This document shows, in pieces, positions 24,101 through 34,363 of a stretch of DNA of 64,000 nucleotides. The translations under genes and the position numbers were made by a program. Origin of the DNA: Misgurnus anguillicaudatus (lineage: Eukaryota > Chordata > Actinopteri > Cypriniformes > Cobitidae). The notes below the pieces were generated by a model. It was not told where the DNA came from. It was given only the letters and a program-made list of their open reading frames with translations, and ran no database searches. Numbering within the stretch: the stretch's first letter is position 1; every line of letters begins with the position of its first letter. The stretch spans positions 15,591,501 to 15,655,500 of the forward strand of contig NC_073356.2 in assembly GCF_027580225.2 (NCBI RefSeq). The letters are read 5' to 3'.

Positions 24101-27100
24101 TTAGACCAGCTAAAGTTGCTCCATAAAAGAATGATTAATACCATAATAGGGTGAATTGCAGTAATCTAGCCGTGATGTAAGAAATGCATGAATTACTTTC
24201 TCAAAGGTCTTTTTTGATAGAAGCATTTTGACCTGAGCCAGGCAGCGAAGATGAAAGAAACATGATTTAAACACGCCATTAATCTGCTTGTCAAACCAAA
24301 GACTGGAATTGAACTGAAAGCGTAGGATCTTTACACACTGAGTTAAATAACCAAGGTCATATTCATGAATATTTTAATAAAACGTCACTGGGTCCAAACC
24401 ACCTCAGTTTTACCTTCATTAAAGGTGGCAGTATGCACCTATGAAGTTGTTTCGCAACCCGCTATTAAACATTACAAGAATAAGACGGTGATGTGAACGC
24501 GCATATTGCTTTGGGGATATTGTTGTAATAAGAGGTAAAAAATGATTTAAATGCTGTTCTGTTTCTCACACAAGCAGACAAGCAGCTCGTTTCGTGTCTT
24601 TAGACATTGATGTGTCATTACGAGCCGCAGGGTATCATTTGGATTTGTCTGTGCATGTTTTTTTTCTCTATCAGATTTTTTTACCATCCACTTGCATTAT
24701 ATGACTGACAGACTGAAATGGTTGGAGTTAAAAATCTACTGAAGAAACAAAGTCACCTACATCTTGGATGGCCTTGGGGTAAGCTGATGAACATAAAAAT
24801 TTGATTTTAAGATTAACTATTCCTTTAAGTGACAAGAAATTCTTCTTAAGCCATAGTTTGAGATCTTGCATACATGTAAACAAGAGGTCCCAATGCATTT
24901 TTATCACCAGGTTTAAAAAAATATACTAAGCATCATCAGCATACAGGTGAAAAAAATTTCCTGTTTCTTAAAAAAATAAACCCAGAGAAAAAGAGTCGGC
25001 ACAAGAATAAAACCCTGGGGAACGGCCCAAGTTAAGGGAGCAGTGGAAGATGTATGTACAGAAAATGTTTGATTCATTAAAAACATATCCATTTAATTGT
25101 GTCGTATGCATCAGACTTTCATCCAACGGTTAGGCTGAGGCTAACCTTAGCAACCACTATAAATGTTTAAGTGCTACATTTTTTTAATAATAATCTGGTC
25201 AATACACTGGCATGATGTTTAAAACGTACCTGCGATGGTGTGAGCATATAAGCGGCTGCCGAAGGTGAAGACATGCAGCTCATAAAGTTTGGCGATCTTC
25301 TCTAAGAACTCTTTGCAGTGAGGCCTGAATCGCGTGTGAAGCATTGGTTCTCCACGTCCAAGCTGGAAATGAAAGATTCCCTGGAAAGACATCACATCAT
25401 AGAGGCCAATCAGAAATAGGCAAAAAGAACAAAACAAAATAGAAATCTTTACAATGTATCTGCACAGTGAATGCAAAATCATATGCATGGATTTTATGCT
25501 TTTCTATTGAAGCCAATACTTTCCAGTTTAGCGTCCAGAAAAACTAAGGGACACTAATTTTAAGTAAAAAATCTGTAAAAAAAAAAAAAAACACAGAAGA
25601 AAATCATTTAAACCTTTGAAAGCTCTCTGAATGGAATAAAGAACCGAGATCGCTTTGTTCGAGCTCATCGAGCGAACATATGTCTGGCAGAATGAAAGCA
25701 TGAACGCCCACAAGAAGAAGATATTATAAAATGAAAGATAGCAGACAAAAAAGGTAAGACTTTAGAAAATCAATCAACGCTCGGCTGTAAATAGGTTCTT
25801 CAAAGCAATGAATCTTACACCCACAATAATCTGAAGTCACAGCAACAAACAAATGAGATCATTTCTACAAAATAACGAATAGCTCTCAAGATAACATATC
25901 ATTCTTGTTTTAAGTGTTACACTCCTACATGAATGTACTGTAAAAAAAAAAACTGCTTCTTACTCCTCTCAAAAGGCCACAAAAACAAAGCATGCAATAA
26001 AAGAAATTACTGAGACAAAATAAAATCTGATTTATAGTTTGGGAGCTATAAAATATATGAATAAGTAATTATTATAAAAAAAGAAAGTTAGTTGTTTACT
26101 CTACATTTAGTACTGAAAATGTAAGCTTATATGAAAAATGTATTTGAAAATAATAATATAAAATTTAAGATCAACTCTTTTTGCTTTCTACCTACCAGTA
26201 TTGACCACTGAGATAACCTTTATCAACTCACCACTTTGGAAACTAGAGCGATGCACCCAAGCTAGTTACCTTGTTGGACATGCGCTGACAGGGCTGTTCA
26301 GTGGTGTGGATGAGCGTTTGGTCCAGATCCACCATCAGCACCAGCTTCCTGTTCCTGTGAAGTCTATGCTGGTCCTCTCGGCCAAGCTGCTCTGCTTGCT
26401 GCTCACAAACAAGAACAAAAAAAGAGCTTTTGTGCTGGAAACTAATAATAAGAAGTACTATTTGTTATCTGAATGCTTATGTAAAGCCATGTATTTCACT
26501 TTAACATTGTCTGTACTCACATGGTCTGTAAAATACAGCAACACAAAATGGGAGCTTAAGAGGGAACCTAAAGGGTACCTAAGCTATTAAGACTTGTATG
26601 CTTTATATTTGCCTTCTACTACTAAAATCCATTGATAGAAACACATTAAATATTTTCATTAATTAAAAAACCTAACATGTAATGCTTATTTTAAAGGGGA
26701 CATATCATGAAAATCTGACTTTGTCCATAAGTGCTATAATTGGGTCCCAGGTGCTTCTATCAACCTAGAAAATGTGAAAAAGATCAACCCAGTAAATTAC
26801 TTTTGGTAAACCATTCTCTGCAAGCATGTAAAAAATAGGTCATTGAAATTAGGCTCCTCTGTGATGTCAGAAGGGGATAATACCACCCCTTAATCTGCAC
26901 TATCCAACCACAGCTCTCATTTAAAAGTAATTTAGTGCAGATATCAGCTCATTTGCATTTAATAGGACACACCTTTTTGCTCACACCTACAAAGTGTCAA
27001 TTTTAACATTTTATAATAAATTAATTATCTATATGGTATTTTGAGCTAGAACTTCACATACGTAAAAGGGGACACCAAAGATTTGTTTGACATCTTAAAA

Positions 27101-30100
27101 AAAAGTCTTGTGAAATGTCTCCTTTAAGCGGTGGAGGTTGCCATTTTGTTTTGCACATAGTGCATACGTAGTTGCCTTGATATATTACTAGTTAACTATA
27201 GTAAGGTATAGTATGGTATCTGCTAAAGTTTTTCATGTGAGAATAGTTTACTCTCCACTTCCACCTTCTAAAACATTTGTATGTTTTTTGCATTGTTCAT
27301 CATTTATGTTACTCCCCAGTTCATATTGAAAGGGCTTTTATTGAAAGAAAACATTGATGTTCTTGTATTTTTCATGGCATGAAGATGTCAAGACCACATA
27401 GCACCACCTACTGTCTGTGAGGATTTATAACTCTTATCTTCTGTTTCACATCATTTTGTCAAAATATAAGATATATGAACTCTTCATCCACTGTGGTAGC
27501 ATTCTGGCAGCACTCACCTCTGAGCTGACCATCAGTTCTGGAACGCTGTGTATCATGGAAACGGTCGCTGTGGATACGGGAGCGTGCTGCTTTCCATTCT
27601 TGCTCTGTAGCCTGGAAAACAGCATCAGCACCATCTAGTTCCCAAAGTAATCTAGCATAAAGATCTTAAAGAACTGACAACACTAACAAACATGAAACAA
27701 GCTACATACCTCAATGTGATTTTACTTTGTTAAATAAACAACTTTTAACTAGAGATTAAATGCACAAAAGAGATAAGAGCGGGTTGACTCACTGAGTTAA
27801 GTCCTGGCCACATTCTGCACAGAGGCCCTTCATCACTACGGGATGGCTGCATTCTTCCACTTTTGCTATGACACCCCTGTTATAAAAATAAGAGTGTGTA
27901 GAAATGTAACTATAAATCAAATGTTCAAATGCACACACAATCCACATGTAATCATAATGGTTTTTATAATCTCCAGTCTAAAGGCCGGAGTATAGTCTGT
28001 ATTTTACATGCAAGCGAACATACACTCACAGTCAAATGCACAGCCATGCAAAGTATAGTTTGTTTGACTCATACACAGACTTTCAATGCAGGTGCATTGC
28101 GACAAAATGTAATGCATCTCCTGGGCTACGTTCTACATTCTCTTGTAGGTACATGTGCGACAAACACATACAATGTACACAGGGTTTCAAAAATCCAGTG
28201 GTGCACACATTTTTCTCATGACAAAAATTGCATCACGCACTGTATGTGGAACCTCACGTACAAGTAAAAAATGAACTATACTTCAGCTATAAGTGCAATG
28301 TGGAAGGCAAGGATGTTGCTAGACATAAAGCTGTCCTCATTAACTTACTTTTTGAACTTTTTCTTAAAAGCCTGCTGCGTGCAGAAGTCAAATGGTCATT
28401 AAAAACTAGCCCAAAAGCATCTTAACAACCATTCACAGCCCAAATACTAACAAATAATGTCCTTCCATCTTTAATCGACCGGAAAAAAAACTGGCGAAAA
28501 CAATTTAAAAGTAGCCTAATGCTGGGTACACACCAAAACATTTTTTACATCTTATAAGATTTTCAAAATGTGATAGACAACAAACATGAGGATAAAAAAT
28601 CCTTGATTTAACCGTTTTGTTCCTATAGTGTGTGGTGTGCCATGATGTGTGAAAGACAGCACACAACACATGAACAGATTTCTCGTGAGACTTCAGAATA
28701 AGCATGGCGAACAATACGCAGGAAGAAATTTCAATGATAGTGTTTGGAATAATTTTCAAAGAAAATTAAAGGGAAAAAGAAAATGGTTTGGGTGAAGTCA
28801 TGAAGACAGCGGGAACATGGTCTGTACAAGTTAACTTTGCATCAACTTTACTTTGTGCTGCGCCATGACTGCTTTCGTCTTCCATCATCTTGCTTTCTGA
28901 TTGGATATTTTGTTTCGTTTCACCTGACAATATTCAAGAGCGTGTGCGAGTTTGTCCTCGGGGTTCGCCCCACACATCAGGATTTCACGATCGGCGCGGC
29001 TCCGACGTTCTTCCGAGCAGGTTCGGACACACCTCACACCAAGGGAAAGTCTGATAAGATAATCTGTAAAACCATTGCGATACTCGGAACATAGCTAGGA
29101 TTGTCGGAAGGGGGGAAAACGGCCCAAAATCAGCCCGATTATCTTCTGGTGTATACCCAGCATAATTCTTAACTCCGCCTGAAGGCCACGACCTGGCAAC
29201 ACAGTCACATGCAGAAATAAATTTACGTTTGTGTGTTCTCGGTTAAAGTGCTTTGTTAAGTGAATTGGGTTACTACTACATTGCAATGCATAGAGATAAT
29301 TTTTTATGCTGCAAATATTAATAAAATGAATACACTAGGGATGCACCGATAGGATTTTTTGGGCCGATACCGATTTAAACGGACAACTTCTGGCCGATAC
29401 CGATATTAAACACTTGTATAGAATACTATACAGTTGGTCTATTAGCTAGTTTATTTCTGCATCAAATTATTTTTACTAAACATGGATTGGATCTAATTAA
29501 CATTCAACTGACCAACATAAAAAGAGAGGCACAAATTAAGCTAAAATAAATATAATAAGACAGCATGACAACCTTCAAATGTGGTTTTTGCTATTCAGCA
29601 TTTATTTCATTAACAACATTAACTAATTTTTTTTACATATAATGGATTTCTTTATGCAGTTAATTAATAAACAATCGGTATCGGCCTTTCTCGTGCTATT
29701 GCCGATATGCCGATGGTTTCAAATTCATCAAAAATTGGCTGATAAATATCGGCGGCCGATACATCGGTGCATCACTAGAATACACCAACAATTACATTTA
29801 AATTTGAGATTTATACTATGAGAGTGATGACAGAATTTTCATTTTTGGGGGAACTATCCCTTTAATTTTAAAAAAAAAAAATTTTTAAAGTGGTCTTTTA
29901 ATGCATATCCCCGATGATGTTATTAGTAACTGCTTTATAAAGACACTAGGGCATTTGAAGACATACTGTTTATTTAGTGGCAGCACAGCCTTACTCTTTT
30001 TAATGGCAAAGGGTTTCAATCCTGTTTCTGGAGAAACGCTGTCCTGTAGAAAACATTTTCAAAACTAAACCAGACCTAGATTTGCTGGTTCAGATGTGTT

Positions 30101-31142
30101 TGATTATTGTTAACAGTCTATAGGCCAACCAGAACCAGAGGCAGAACTGAAAACACCTGCTTATTACTTGAATATAGCAGATAAACCAAAACGTTTACAT
30201 TCACAGGGCATAAAAACGCTAAACTAAATGAAAACAAAGCAAGTGATAAGTTTAACCGAGGGTAATGGTGGTGGACAACATTAAAAACAACAAACCTTAA
30301 AAAAACTAAACGTTAGATAACAAAGAATTCCTAAAATTACGATTAAAGTTTTCGTTTGTTTCTACGAGACCACGAGTAAGCCTTCTCCTCATGCCTAGAA
30401 CAACACACACCCTCTCCCAAAGCCCGCCCTCTAAGGACAGGTCAGCCAATCCGATGTCACCAAACCTGAACGCGTAAATGAATGACAAGGCCGAGCGCGT
30501 TTATGATTGGCTAAAAAACGGCGGGCCGCTCCCCCAAATGCTTTTAGCTGTTTACGAACCCAAAGGCTGTCACATATAGACAACCTGGTGACATTTATTT
30601 ATTTGGTATTTATAAGGTAACAGGAACCTTTAACACGTAAAGCACAATTAAATAACGTTTACTATATTCTAGCGTCCCGAAAATTGGGTCTTTGCTGTCA
30701 AACGAACTAATACATAAGCCCGCTGTGGTCGGCACAATACATTAGCCTAACGCGTGCACGCTCAGTTACAGCCCCTTTAAACTAGCAAATACAAAAAGTT
30801 AACAGACAATCCTGCTGGTTTTGGTCAATGCAAGTGAGTGTATATAAGGACTTAATGTGTGTCTTACCCAGGCGCTATGACCTGCCCAAGTTGACAGCAG
30901 AGTTCCCGCACGACTCCTGTGCGATCCGACTTCAGCTTCTTCTCGGGCGCTCGCGGCTCACTTTCGGTAGGAATCGGTGCGCATACGGCGATGACGGAGT
31001 CAACGTTTACCAGAGTTCCGGGCTTCACCTTCCACTCGAGCAGCCGCAGAGGACGCGCTCCTAAGGGCCATCGGATCTCCGTCACCTGAACCACGGGGCC
31101 CTCTGCTGCCGCACCGCCGCCAGAGTCTGCAGGCTCCTCCAT
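2310..31142 (-). CDS. ctdp1: ctdp1 (FCP1), RNA polymerase II CTD phosphatase; gene span, 3' end outside window
   Basis: FCP1 is the nuclear phosphatase that dephosphorylates Ser2/Ser5 of the RNA polymerase II C-terminal repeat and recycles the polymerase. Ten exons read on the minus strand: 31142-30868, 27876-27793, 27611-27518, 26398-26270, 25380-25230, 21027-20937, 16313-16141, 13801-12845, 3167-3026, 2534-2310. All junctions are GT-AG and keep phase, giving 773 codons plus 2 bases. Order of parts: N-terminal region ending in VVRELCCQLGQVIAPG; FCP/HAD phosphatase domain with the catalytic DLDQT motif at residues 175-179 and a second acidic motif DDREDVW; a long Ser/acid-rich linker (residues about 333-570); a BRCT domain (about 588-690). 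The C-terminal TFIIF-binding tail seen in human FCP1 is not found to the left of 2310, so its exons should lie off-window. The gene is intact as far as it can be seen. Introns are unusually repeat-filled. Confidence 0.97.
3026..3167 (-). CDS. ctdp1: ctdp1 exon 9, second half of BRCT
   Basis: 142 bases encoding GTEKVRQALGCKHLHVVNPD and then WLWSCLERWERVEEQLFPL, with the conserved BRCT tryptophan. Acceptor GTCTCTCAG, donor GTATTTTT. Exon 8 lies about 9.7 kb upstream because the intervening intron is filled with transposons. Confidence 0.95.
3630..4703. mobile_element. hAT element with truncated transposase, 8-bp TSD
   Basis: Ends TAGGGGTGGCACGGTTCA / TGAACCGTGCCACCCCTA in inverted orientation, flanked by the perfect 8-bp duplication CTCAATAG (3622-3629 and 4704-4711). 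1074 bp. It keeps part of a BED-finger coding exon but no transposase core, so it is non-autonomous. Confidence 0.93.
4320..4514 (-). pseudogene. hAT transposase N-terminal fragment (BED finger remnant)
   Basis: Encodes a 64-residue ORF containing VSYKFGVWKHFLFYVTYDDS and GNKTIDTTT. The VW-HF-F...D-SG pattern is the first half of a BED zinc finger as in hAT transposases. The expected Cys-x2-Cys then His parts are missing because the ORF diverges after TTT. Lies inside 3630-4703. Confidence 0.7.
4937..5249. mobile_element. TTAA-ended fold-back MITE
   Basis: Near-perfect palindrome of about 313 bp with arms of about 150 bases meeting near 5093-5105. Ends TTAAAGGGATACTTCACCGA and its complement. 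No coding capacity. Confidence 0.85.
5990..6150. repeat. degenerate repeats of an E-box-bearing unit (CACGTGAAACT-like)
   Basis: At least six variants of GCTCACGTGAAACT occur in both orientations over about 160 bp, several carrying CACGTG. Unclassified. Confidence 0.6.
6302..7430. mobile_element. hAT element, 8-bp TSD, host of a nested hAT
   Basis: TIRs TAGGGATGGGACG / CGTCCCATCCCTA with perfect duplication CATGCCAT at 6294-6301 and 7431-7438. 1129 bp including the 582-bp inner element; no transposase seen. Confidence 0.93.
6631..7212. mobile_element. nested hAT (Charlie-like TIR), 8-bp TSD
   Basis: TIRs CAGGGGTGTCCAA / GGACACCCCTG flanked by ATTTAATG at 6623-6630 and 7213-7220. 582 bp, non-coding. 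Younger than the element that encloses it. Confidence 0.92.
8774..9523. mobile_element. hAT MITE, second copy at 29336, with an inner insertion
   Basis: Ends TAGGGATGCACCGATA / ATCGGTGCATCACTA; flanks TTAACAAT and ATAACAAT match 7 of 8. Compared with the 442-bp copy at 29336-29777 it carries an extra block of about 300 bp (9083-9378). Confidence 0.88.
9083..9378. mobile_element. nested MITE with CACTCTAAAAA-type ends
   Basis: Inserted in the 8774-9523 element, as shown by the empty site in the 29336 copy. Ends TACACTCTAAAAAAAC and GTTTTTAAAGTGT. The interior is itself rich in short palindromes (GGTGCTATATAGCACC). The short flanking duplication (ACAT) is uncertain. Confidence 0.75.
9979..10560. 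mobile_element. hAT-type MITE, perfect 8-bp TSD
   Basis: Ends TAGGGCTGTGGCAG / CACAGCCCTT flanked by ATATTATG (9971-9978, 10561-10568). 582 bp, no coding sequence recognised. Confidence 0.88.
10723..11487. mobile_element. TA-flanked (Tc1/mariner-type) non-autonomous element
   Basis: Ends CAGTACTGTGCAAAAGTC and its complement GACTTTTGCAC, each next to TA. TIR core GTGCAAAAGTCTTAGGCC. No transposase remains; hosts an inner hAT-like insertion at 11022-11317. Confidence 0.78.
11022..11317. mobile_element. hAT-like MITE nested in a TA-flanked element
   Basis: TIRs CAGGGCTCCAGACT / AGTCTGGAGCCCT. Flanking duplication is imperfect (both sides end in CTCAA). About 296 bp. Confidence 0.72.
12345..12734. 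repeat. interspersed repeat family A (copies at 12345, 26690, 60640)
   Basis: Starts TTTAAAGCGGACATATCATG and ends AAGTCCCCTTTAA. The same unit recurs at 26690-27127 (same orientation) and 60640-60865 (opposite, partial). TTTAAA-type ends suggest a MITE. Confidence 0.75.
12845..13801 (-). CDS. ctdp1: ctdp1 exon 8, acidic linker and first half of BRCT
   Basis: 957 bases, by far the largest coding exon in the window. The first two thirds are low-complexity Ser/Glu/Asp/Lys-rich sequence, with conserved blocks DLEFDLSSDSDNEEDKTG and DHSMEDEDDEEEEDTDQDDH followed by LIYLEGVLVRIHTEYYSRYE. The last part (from PELKSRTLAG) starts the BRCT fold, SGLYPSNYPMERTREWYHAK. Acceptor GCTGTAG, donor GTGAGTTG. 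The acidic run is strongly biased (GAC/GAG repeats), which produces spurious antisense ORFs. Confidence 0.96.
13988..14290. mobile_element. TTAA-ended MITE (family shared with 58017)
   Basis: Ends TTAAAGGGACATTCCACTTT and AAAGTGGAATGTTCCTTTAA. Interior shares runs such as AGCTGATCTCC and CCATTAGCAT with 58017-58467. Confidence 0.8.
14767..15731. mobile_element. 965-bp TIR element of unknown superfamily with a short ORF
   Basis: Ends GAAGAGTTTGGTTCCAAAAC and the complement TTTTGGAACCAAACTCTTC, flanked by AAAT on both sides. Sub-terminal repeats of AACGCAATAAACGCCA recur inside both ends. Carries the ORF at about 15124-15348. Confidence 0.8.
15124..15348 (+). CDS. unrecognised transposon ORF, about 74 codons
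   Basis: Open frame with GKKRKPSTSNNFRERHSGDG, CLFSRQHHANTLTPEDLMKN, FPLFYSK and a basic end NAKRQRQV. The in-frame ATG is absent (the frame begins at GTG after an upstream stop), so this may be an exon or a decayed piece. Basic termini hint at nucleic-acid binding, but no known domain is recognised. Located centrally in the TIR element 14767-15731. Confidence 0.35.
   Translation: MTGKKRKPSTSNNFRERHSGDGCLFSRQHHANTLTPEDLMKNFPLFYSKSTKIEQDQNILQLIAVKNAKRQRQV
16141..16313 (-). CDS. ctdp1: ctdp1 exon 7
   Basis: 173 bases encoding NLFPCGDSMVCIIDDREDVW, KFAPNLITVKKYIYFQGTGD and NAPPGSREAQ. The DD of DDRED is the second metal-binding acidic motif of the phosphatase fold. Acceptor TCTTGTAG, donor GTAATGTT. 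Confidence 0.95.
17229..17594 (-). pseudogene. decayed RecQ-like helicase exon inside a hAT-like element
   Basis: Begins MAAAVEFRCVDSDIESVLKD, then a RecQ-type Q motif KEEQ and AFVDRKDVFAVLP, which in intact relatives leads into the Walker A loop. Here the Walker A (GKS) is gone and the text jumps to ITAMQLSVHDEMDIISGRCQ and LLFGSPESWLLNK, followed by a stop. In a shifted frame IVVDEVHLTYKW follows, a DEVH (motif II) box ending at a donor GTAAGAGA. An internal deletion plus frameshift make it a pseudogene. Helicase assignment rests on motif order, not on a database search. Confidence 0.62.
17952..18198. mobile_element. MITE, second copy at 59039
   Basis: Ends TTTAAAGGCGGAGTCCACGA and TGTGAACTCCGCCTTTAA. 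Shares a long interior (AAACAAACACGCCCCTACCC) with 59039-59269. Confidence 0.82.
18634..19052. mobile_element. TIR/fold-back MITE, fragment also at 53424
   Basis: Ends TACACTACAAAAAATTACTT and AAGTCATTTTTTGCAGTA with largely palindromic interior. The right half recurs at 53424-53571. Confidence 0.78.
19385..20030. repeat. truncated GC-rich repeat
   Basis: Begins GGGGCCAGTCACACCAAAAG, followed by a run of GCGC-rich sequence. The matching right terminus was not found, so this is probably one end of a DNA transposon. No conserved coding seen. Confidence 0.4.
20041..20854. mobile_element. TA-flanked MITE with CACTCAAAAAAA ends
   Basis: Ends CACTCAAAAAAATTTTTG and ATTTTTTTTGAGTG next to TA dinucleotides (20039-20040, 20855-20856). 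Non-coding, about 814 bp. Confidence 0.75.
20937..21027 (-). CDS. ctdp1: ctdp1 exon 6
   Basis: 91 bases encoding FLDPEKKLFSHRIMSRDECI and DPYSKTGNLR. Too short to be obvious as an ORF; found by the missing piece between exons 5 and 7. Acceptor TTGTTAAG, donor GTGAGCTC. A (GA)n tract lies just upstream of the acceptor on the minus strand (21061-21120). Confidence 0.94.
21061..21120. repeat. (GA)n microsatellite
   Basis: About 55 bases of GAGA repeat immediately upstream of ctdp1 exon 6 on the minus strand, where it reads as a CT-rich tract about 35-90 bases before the acceptor. Confidence 0.97.
22083..22985 (-). mobile_element. internally deleted Tc1-like transposon
   Basis: Ends CACTCACCTAAAGGATTATT and the complement, next to TATA/TA. 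The minus strand keeps transposase pieces: SICEATTRTTRRMGYKSRRP, HRVPLISTTNRKKRLQFARA and HQNWTVEDWKM (DNA-binding to first catalytic region), then a nonsense region. The plus-strand text CCTGCACAGTGGTAACAAGG is the complement of a downstream transposase segment. At about 0.9 kb it is short of the usual 1.3-1.6 kb. Confidence 0.85.
23390..23414. repeat. poly-T/poly-G tract
   Basis: T-run followed by a G-run of about ten; simple sequence prone to length error. Confidence 0.9.
23820..24007 (-). mobile_element. tRNA-derived SINE (reverse orientation)
   Basis: The complement reads GGTGGCACGGGGGCTCAG (A-box-like) ... CCGGTTTGAGCCCCGG (B-box-like), then GTGTGGAGTTTGCATGTTCT and GTGGGTTTACTCCGGGTACT, a widespread fish tRNA-derived SINE body. 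Confidence 0.75.
24040..25075 (-). mobile_element. decayed LINE reverse-transcriptase remnant, interrupted by a MITE
   Basis: Minus-strand pieces in order: VPQGFILVPTLFLWVY (RT motif, about 25025-24985); in another frame NFFHLYADDA (the YADD catalytic box, about 24950-24925); FTCMQDLKLWLKKNFLS; then after the insertion FEKVIHAFLTSRLDYCNSPY and NAAGRLLTGTHKFQHITPIL. This order fits CR1/L2-like fish LINEs. Many frameshifts and stops. Confidence 0.72.
24419..24838. mobile_element. TTAA-ended MITE inside the LINE remnant
   Basis: Ends TTAAAGGTGGCAGTATGC and AACTATTCCTTTAA; it splits the LINE text between KNFLS and the next recognisable block. Confidence 0.6.
25230..25380 (-). CDS. ctdp1: ctdp1 exon 5
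   Basis: 151 bases encoding GIFHFQLGRGEPMLHTRFRP and then KLYELHVFTFGSRLYAHTIA, the core of the FCP homology domain. Acceptor CTTTCCAG, donor GTACGTTT. Ends in phase 1 (GCA G). Confidence 0.95.
26270..26398 (-). CDS. ctdp1: ctdp1 exon 4, catalytic DxDxT exon
   Basis: 129 bases, 43 codons. Contains KLVLMVDLDQTLIHTTEQ: the HAD/FCP signature DxDxT with nucleophile Asp175 and general acid/base Asp177 in this model's numbering. The acceptor GTGAGCAG was chosen so that SSE joins QAEQLG as in human. Confidence 0.95.
26690..27127. repeat. interspersed repeat family A, second copy
   Basis: Same unit as 12345-12734 (CATATCATGAAAATCTGACT at the left, GTCTCCTTTAA at the right), in the same orientation, less deleted. 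Confidence 0.78.
27518..27611 (-). CDS. ctdp1: ctdp1 exon 3
   Basis: 94 bases encoding LQSKNGKQHAPVSTATVSMI and then HSVPELMVSSE. Acceptor TTTTCCAG, donor GTGAGTGC. It ends in phase 0 at residue 151. Confidence 0.94.
27793..27876 (-). CDS. ctdp1: ctdp1 exon 2
   Basis: 84 bases between acceptor ATAACAG and donor GTGAGTC. It encodes VEECSHPVVMKGLCAECGQD, a conserved Cys-bearing segment just before the phosphatase domain. Phase joins exon 1 (GG|G) and exon 3 (CA|G). Confidence 0.93.
27979..28285. repeat. possible degenerate TIR element
   Basis: Left GCCGGAGTATAGTCTG, right GAACTATACTTCAGC in inverted orientation (about 11 of 15 match). Weak; no duplication identified. Confidence 0.3.
28520..29162. 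mobile_element. Harbinger-type MITE (3-bp TAA duplication)
   Basis: Ends TGCTGGGTACACACCA / TGGTGTATACCCAGCA flanked by TAA on each side (28517-28519, 29163-29165). TWA target duplications are typical of PIF/Harbinger. Non-coding. Confidence 0.75.
29336..29777. mobile_element. hAT MITE, perfect 8-bp TSD
   Basis: Ends TAGGGATGCACCGATA / CATCGGTGCATCACTA with duplication GAATACAC at 29328-29335 and 29778-29785. 442 bp; the uninterrupted relative of 8774-9523. Confidence 0.93.
30868..31142 (-). CDS. ctdp1: ctdp1 exon 1 (coding part)
   Basis: The ATG at 31142-31140 opens MEEPADSGGGAAAEG..., and the exon ends CCT GG before the donor GTAAGAC. It encodes the N-terminal domain of FCP1, including PLRLLEWKVKPGTLVN and VVRELCCQLGQVIAPG, both close to human CTDP1. 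The exon is GC-rich compared with the surrounding AT-rich DNA. It ends in phase 2. Confidence 0.95.
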
Positions 31143-31399
31143 CAGACCTTTAAACTTAAGTCAGGAACAAACGGCGGACTGCAGAACGCGATTAATGAGA
31201 ACTATTATAGGAACTAAAAAAACGCTAAAATACCTCCGAGAGGTAGTTACAGTGAAAATAATGCGATGAAAAAGAACTGTAGTGCAGAGCACACTAAAGC
31301 GCAGGTTCACTCTTCCCGCCCGTAAACAGGAAACACAAGACTGCAGTTCGAGCGAGACTCCATCCACTTCCGGGAGACTTTAATCGCACTTAGTTTTTA

Positions 31400-31400
<1 letters not shown>
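31143..31400 (-). promoter_or_regulatory. ctdp1 5' UTR / proximal promoter region
   Basis: GC-richer sequence directly upstream of the ctdp1 ATG. A consensus ETS-type site ACTTCCGGGA is at 31366-31375. No TATA box is obvious at a plausible distance. The transcription start is not resolved; this is an inference from position and composition. Confidence 0.4.
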
Positions 31401-33550
<2,150 letters not shown>

Positions 33551-33807
33551 TGTATATATGCTATCTTTGATTTTCCTGAAAGCACATTTACAATGGAAAG
33601 AATTTATTTAATTTTATGTACATTAAGCTACATTACATTAGGGATGCCACTGCAAGCCAAACCAAAATGACAAGCGTATACGGTCATGATTCCTTATAAA
33701 AAATAAATTTCTAAGTCTTAACAATCGAGATTTTAACCAGTGTAGACAATTATAAACTTCGCACAGGTCAAAAATTATTGAAATCGGTTGATAAATGTAA
33801 GTTTTTG

Positions 33808-34022
33808 GGGCAGTTTCCCAGACAGGGTTTAGATTAATCCAGGCCTTAGTTTTATTATGACATTTAAGTTTTTACAAACACATAAAACAATGGTGTGCAT
33901 CTTATCTTGAGACACAGCAGTTGTGGCATTAATGTTAAGATCTGTCAGTGCAGAGTTTTTAAATTAAGGCAATTTAAACCTTTTAATCTGGGACTAGGAT
34001 AAGCCCTGTCCGGAAACAACCC
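33808..34022. mobile_element. MITE family B (TTTCCC[A/G]GACAGGG ends)
   Basis: Left GTTTCCCAGACAGGGTTTAG, right TAAGCCCTGTCCGGAAAC. Partial copies at about 3418-3550 and 36822-36910. Upstream of the adck5 promoter. Confidence 0.65.
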
Positions 34023-34089
34023 CATTGTGTTTTATATCTAAAAAAAGTCGCAGCTCCCCGTTTACTCGCATTTGTTTGCAGGCTACTCT

Positions 34090-34336
34090 TGCCACCGCTA
34101 ATATGGCGCCGCCGCTGACATATCGCAGCAGCTGACAAAACGGCCAATGCGCGGTGCGCTTGCCCGTCACACCACTGTCACGTGACCGATGGCGTCTTAC
34201 CAGTGCAGTGACGCAATAGTGAACTATATCCAATCGCATGAACCGCGTGTAGGATTGAGAAGTACGAGGAAACGAGTTAACAACATTGAAAGCAGAGGGA
34301 CTCCTCTTGAGAAATCAAACAGCGCGCTCCGGATAC
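34090..34336 (+). promoter_or_regulatory. adck5 proximal promoter / 5' UTR candidate
   Basis: GC-rich stretch upstream of the adck5 ATG. It contains a YY1-like ATATGGCGCCG (about 34101-34111), CCAAT boxes near 34143 and 34231, and a palindromic E-box GTCACGTGAC at 34177-34186 (USF/MITF-type). The motifs are seen; their function is inference. Confidence 0.4.
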
Positions 34337-34363
34337 ATGGCGGGAGAGACATTTACTAGATCG
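34337..34363 (+). CDS. adck5: adck5 exon 1
   Basis: 27 coding bases, MAGETFTRS, then donor GTAAGATC in phase 0. Chosen because it splices in frame to the Arg-rich exon 2 and gives a 580-residue protein. The start is inferred, not homology-supported: N-termini of this family diverge. Confidence 0.75.
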
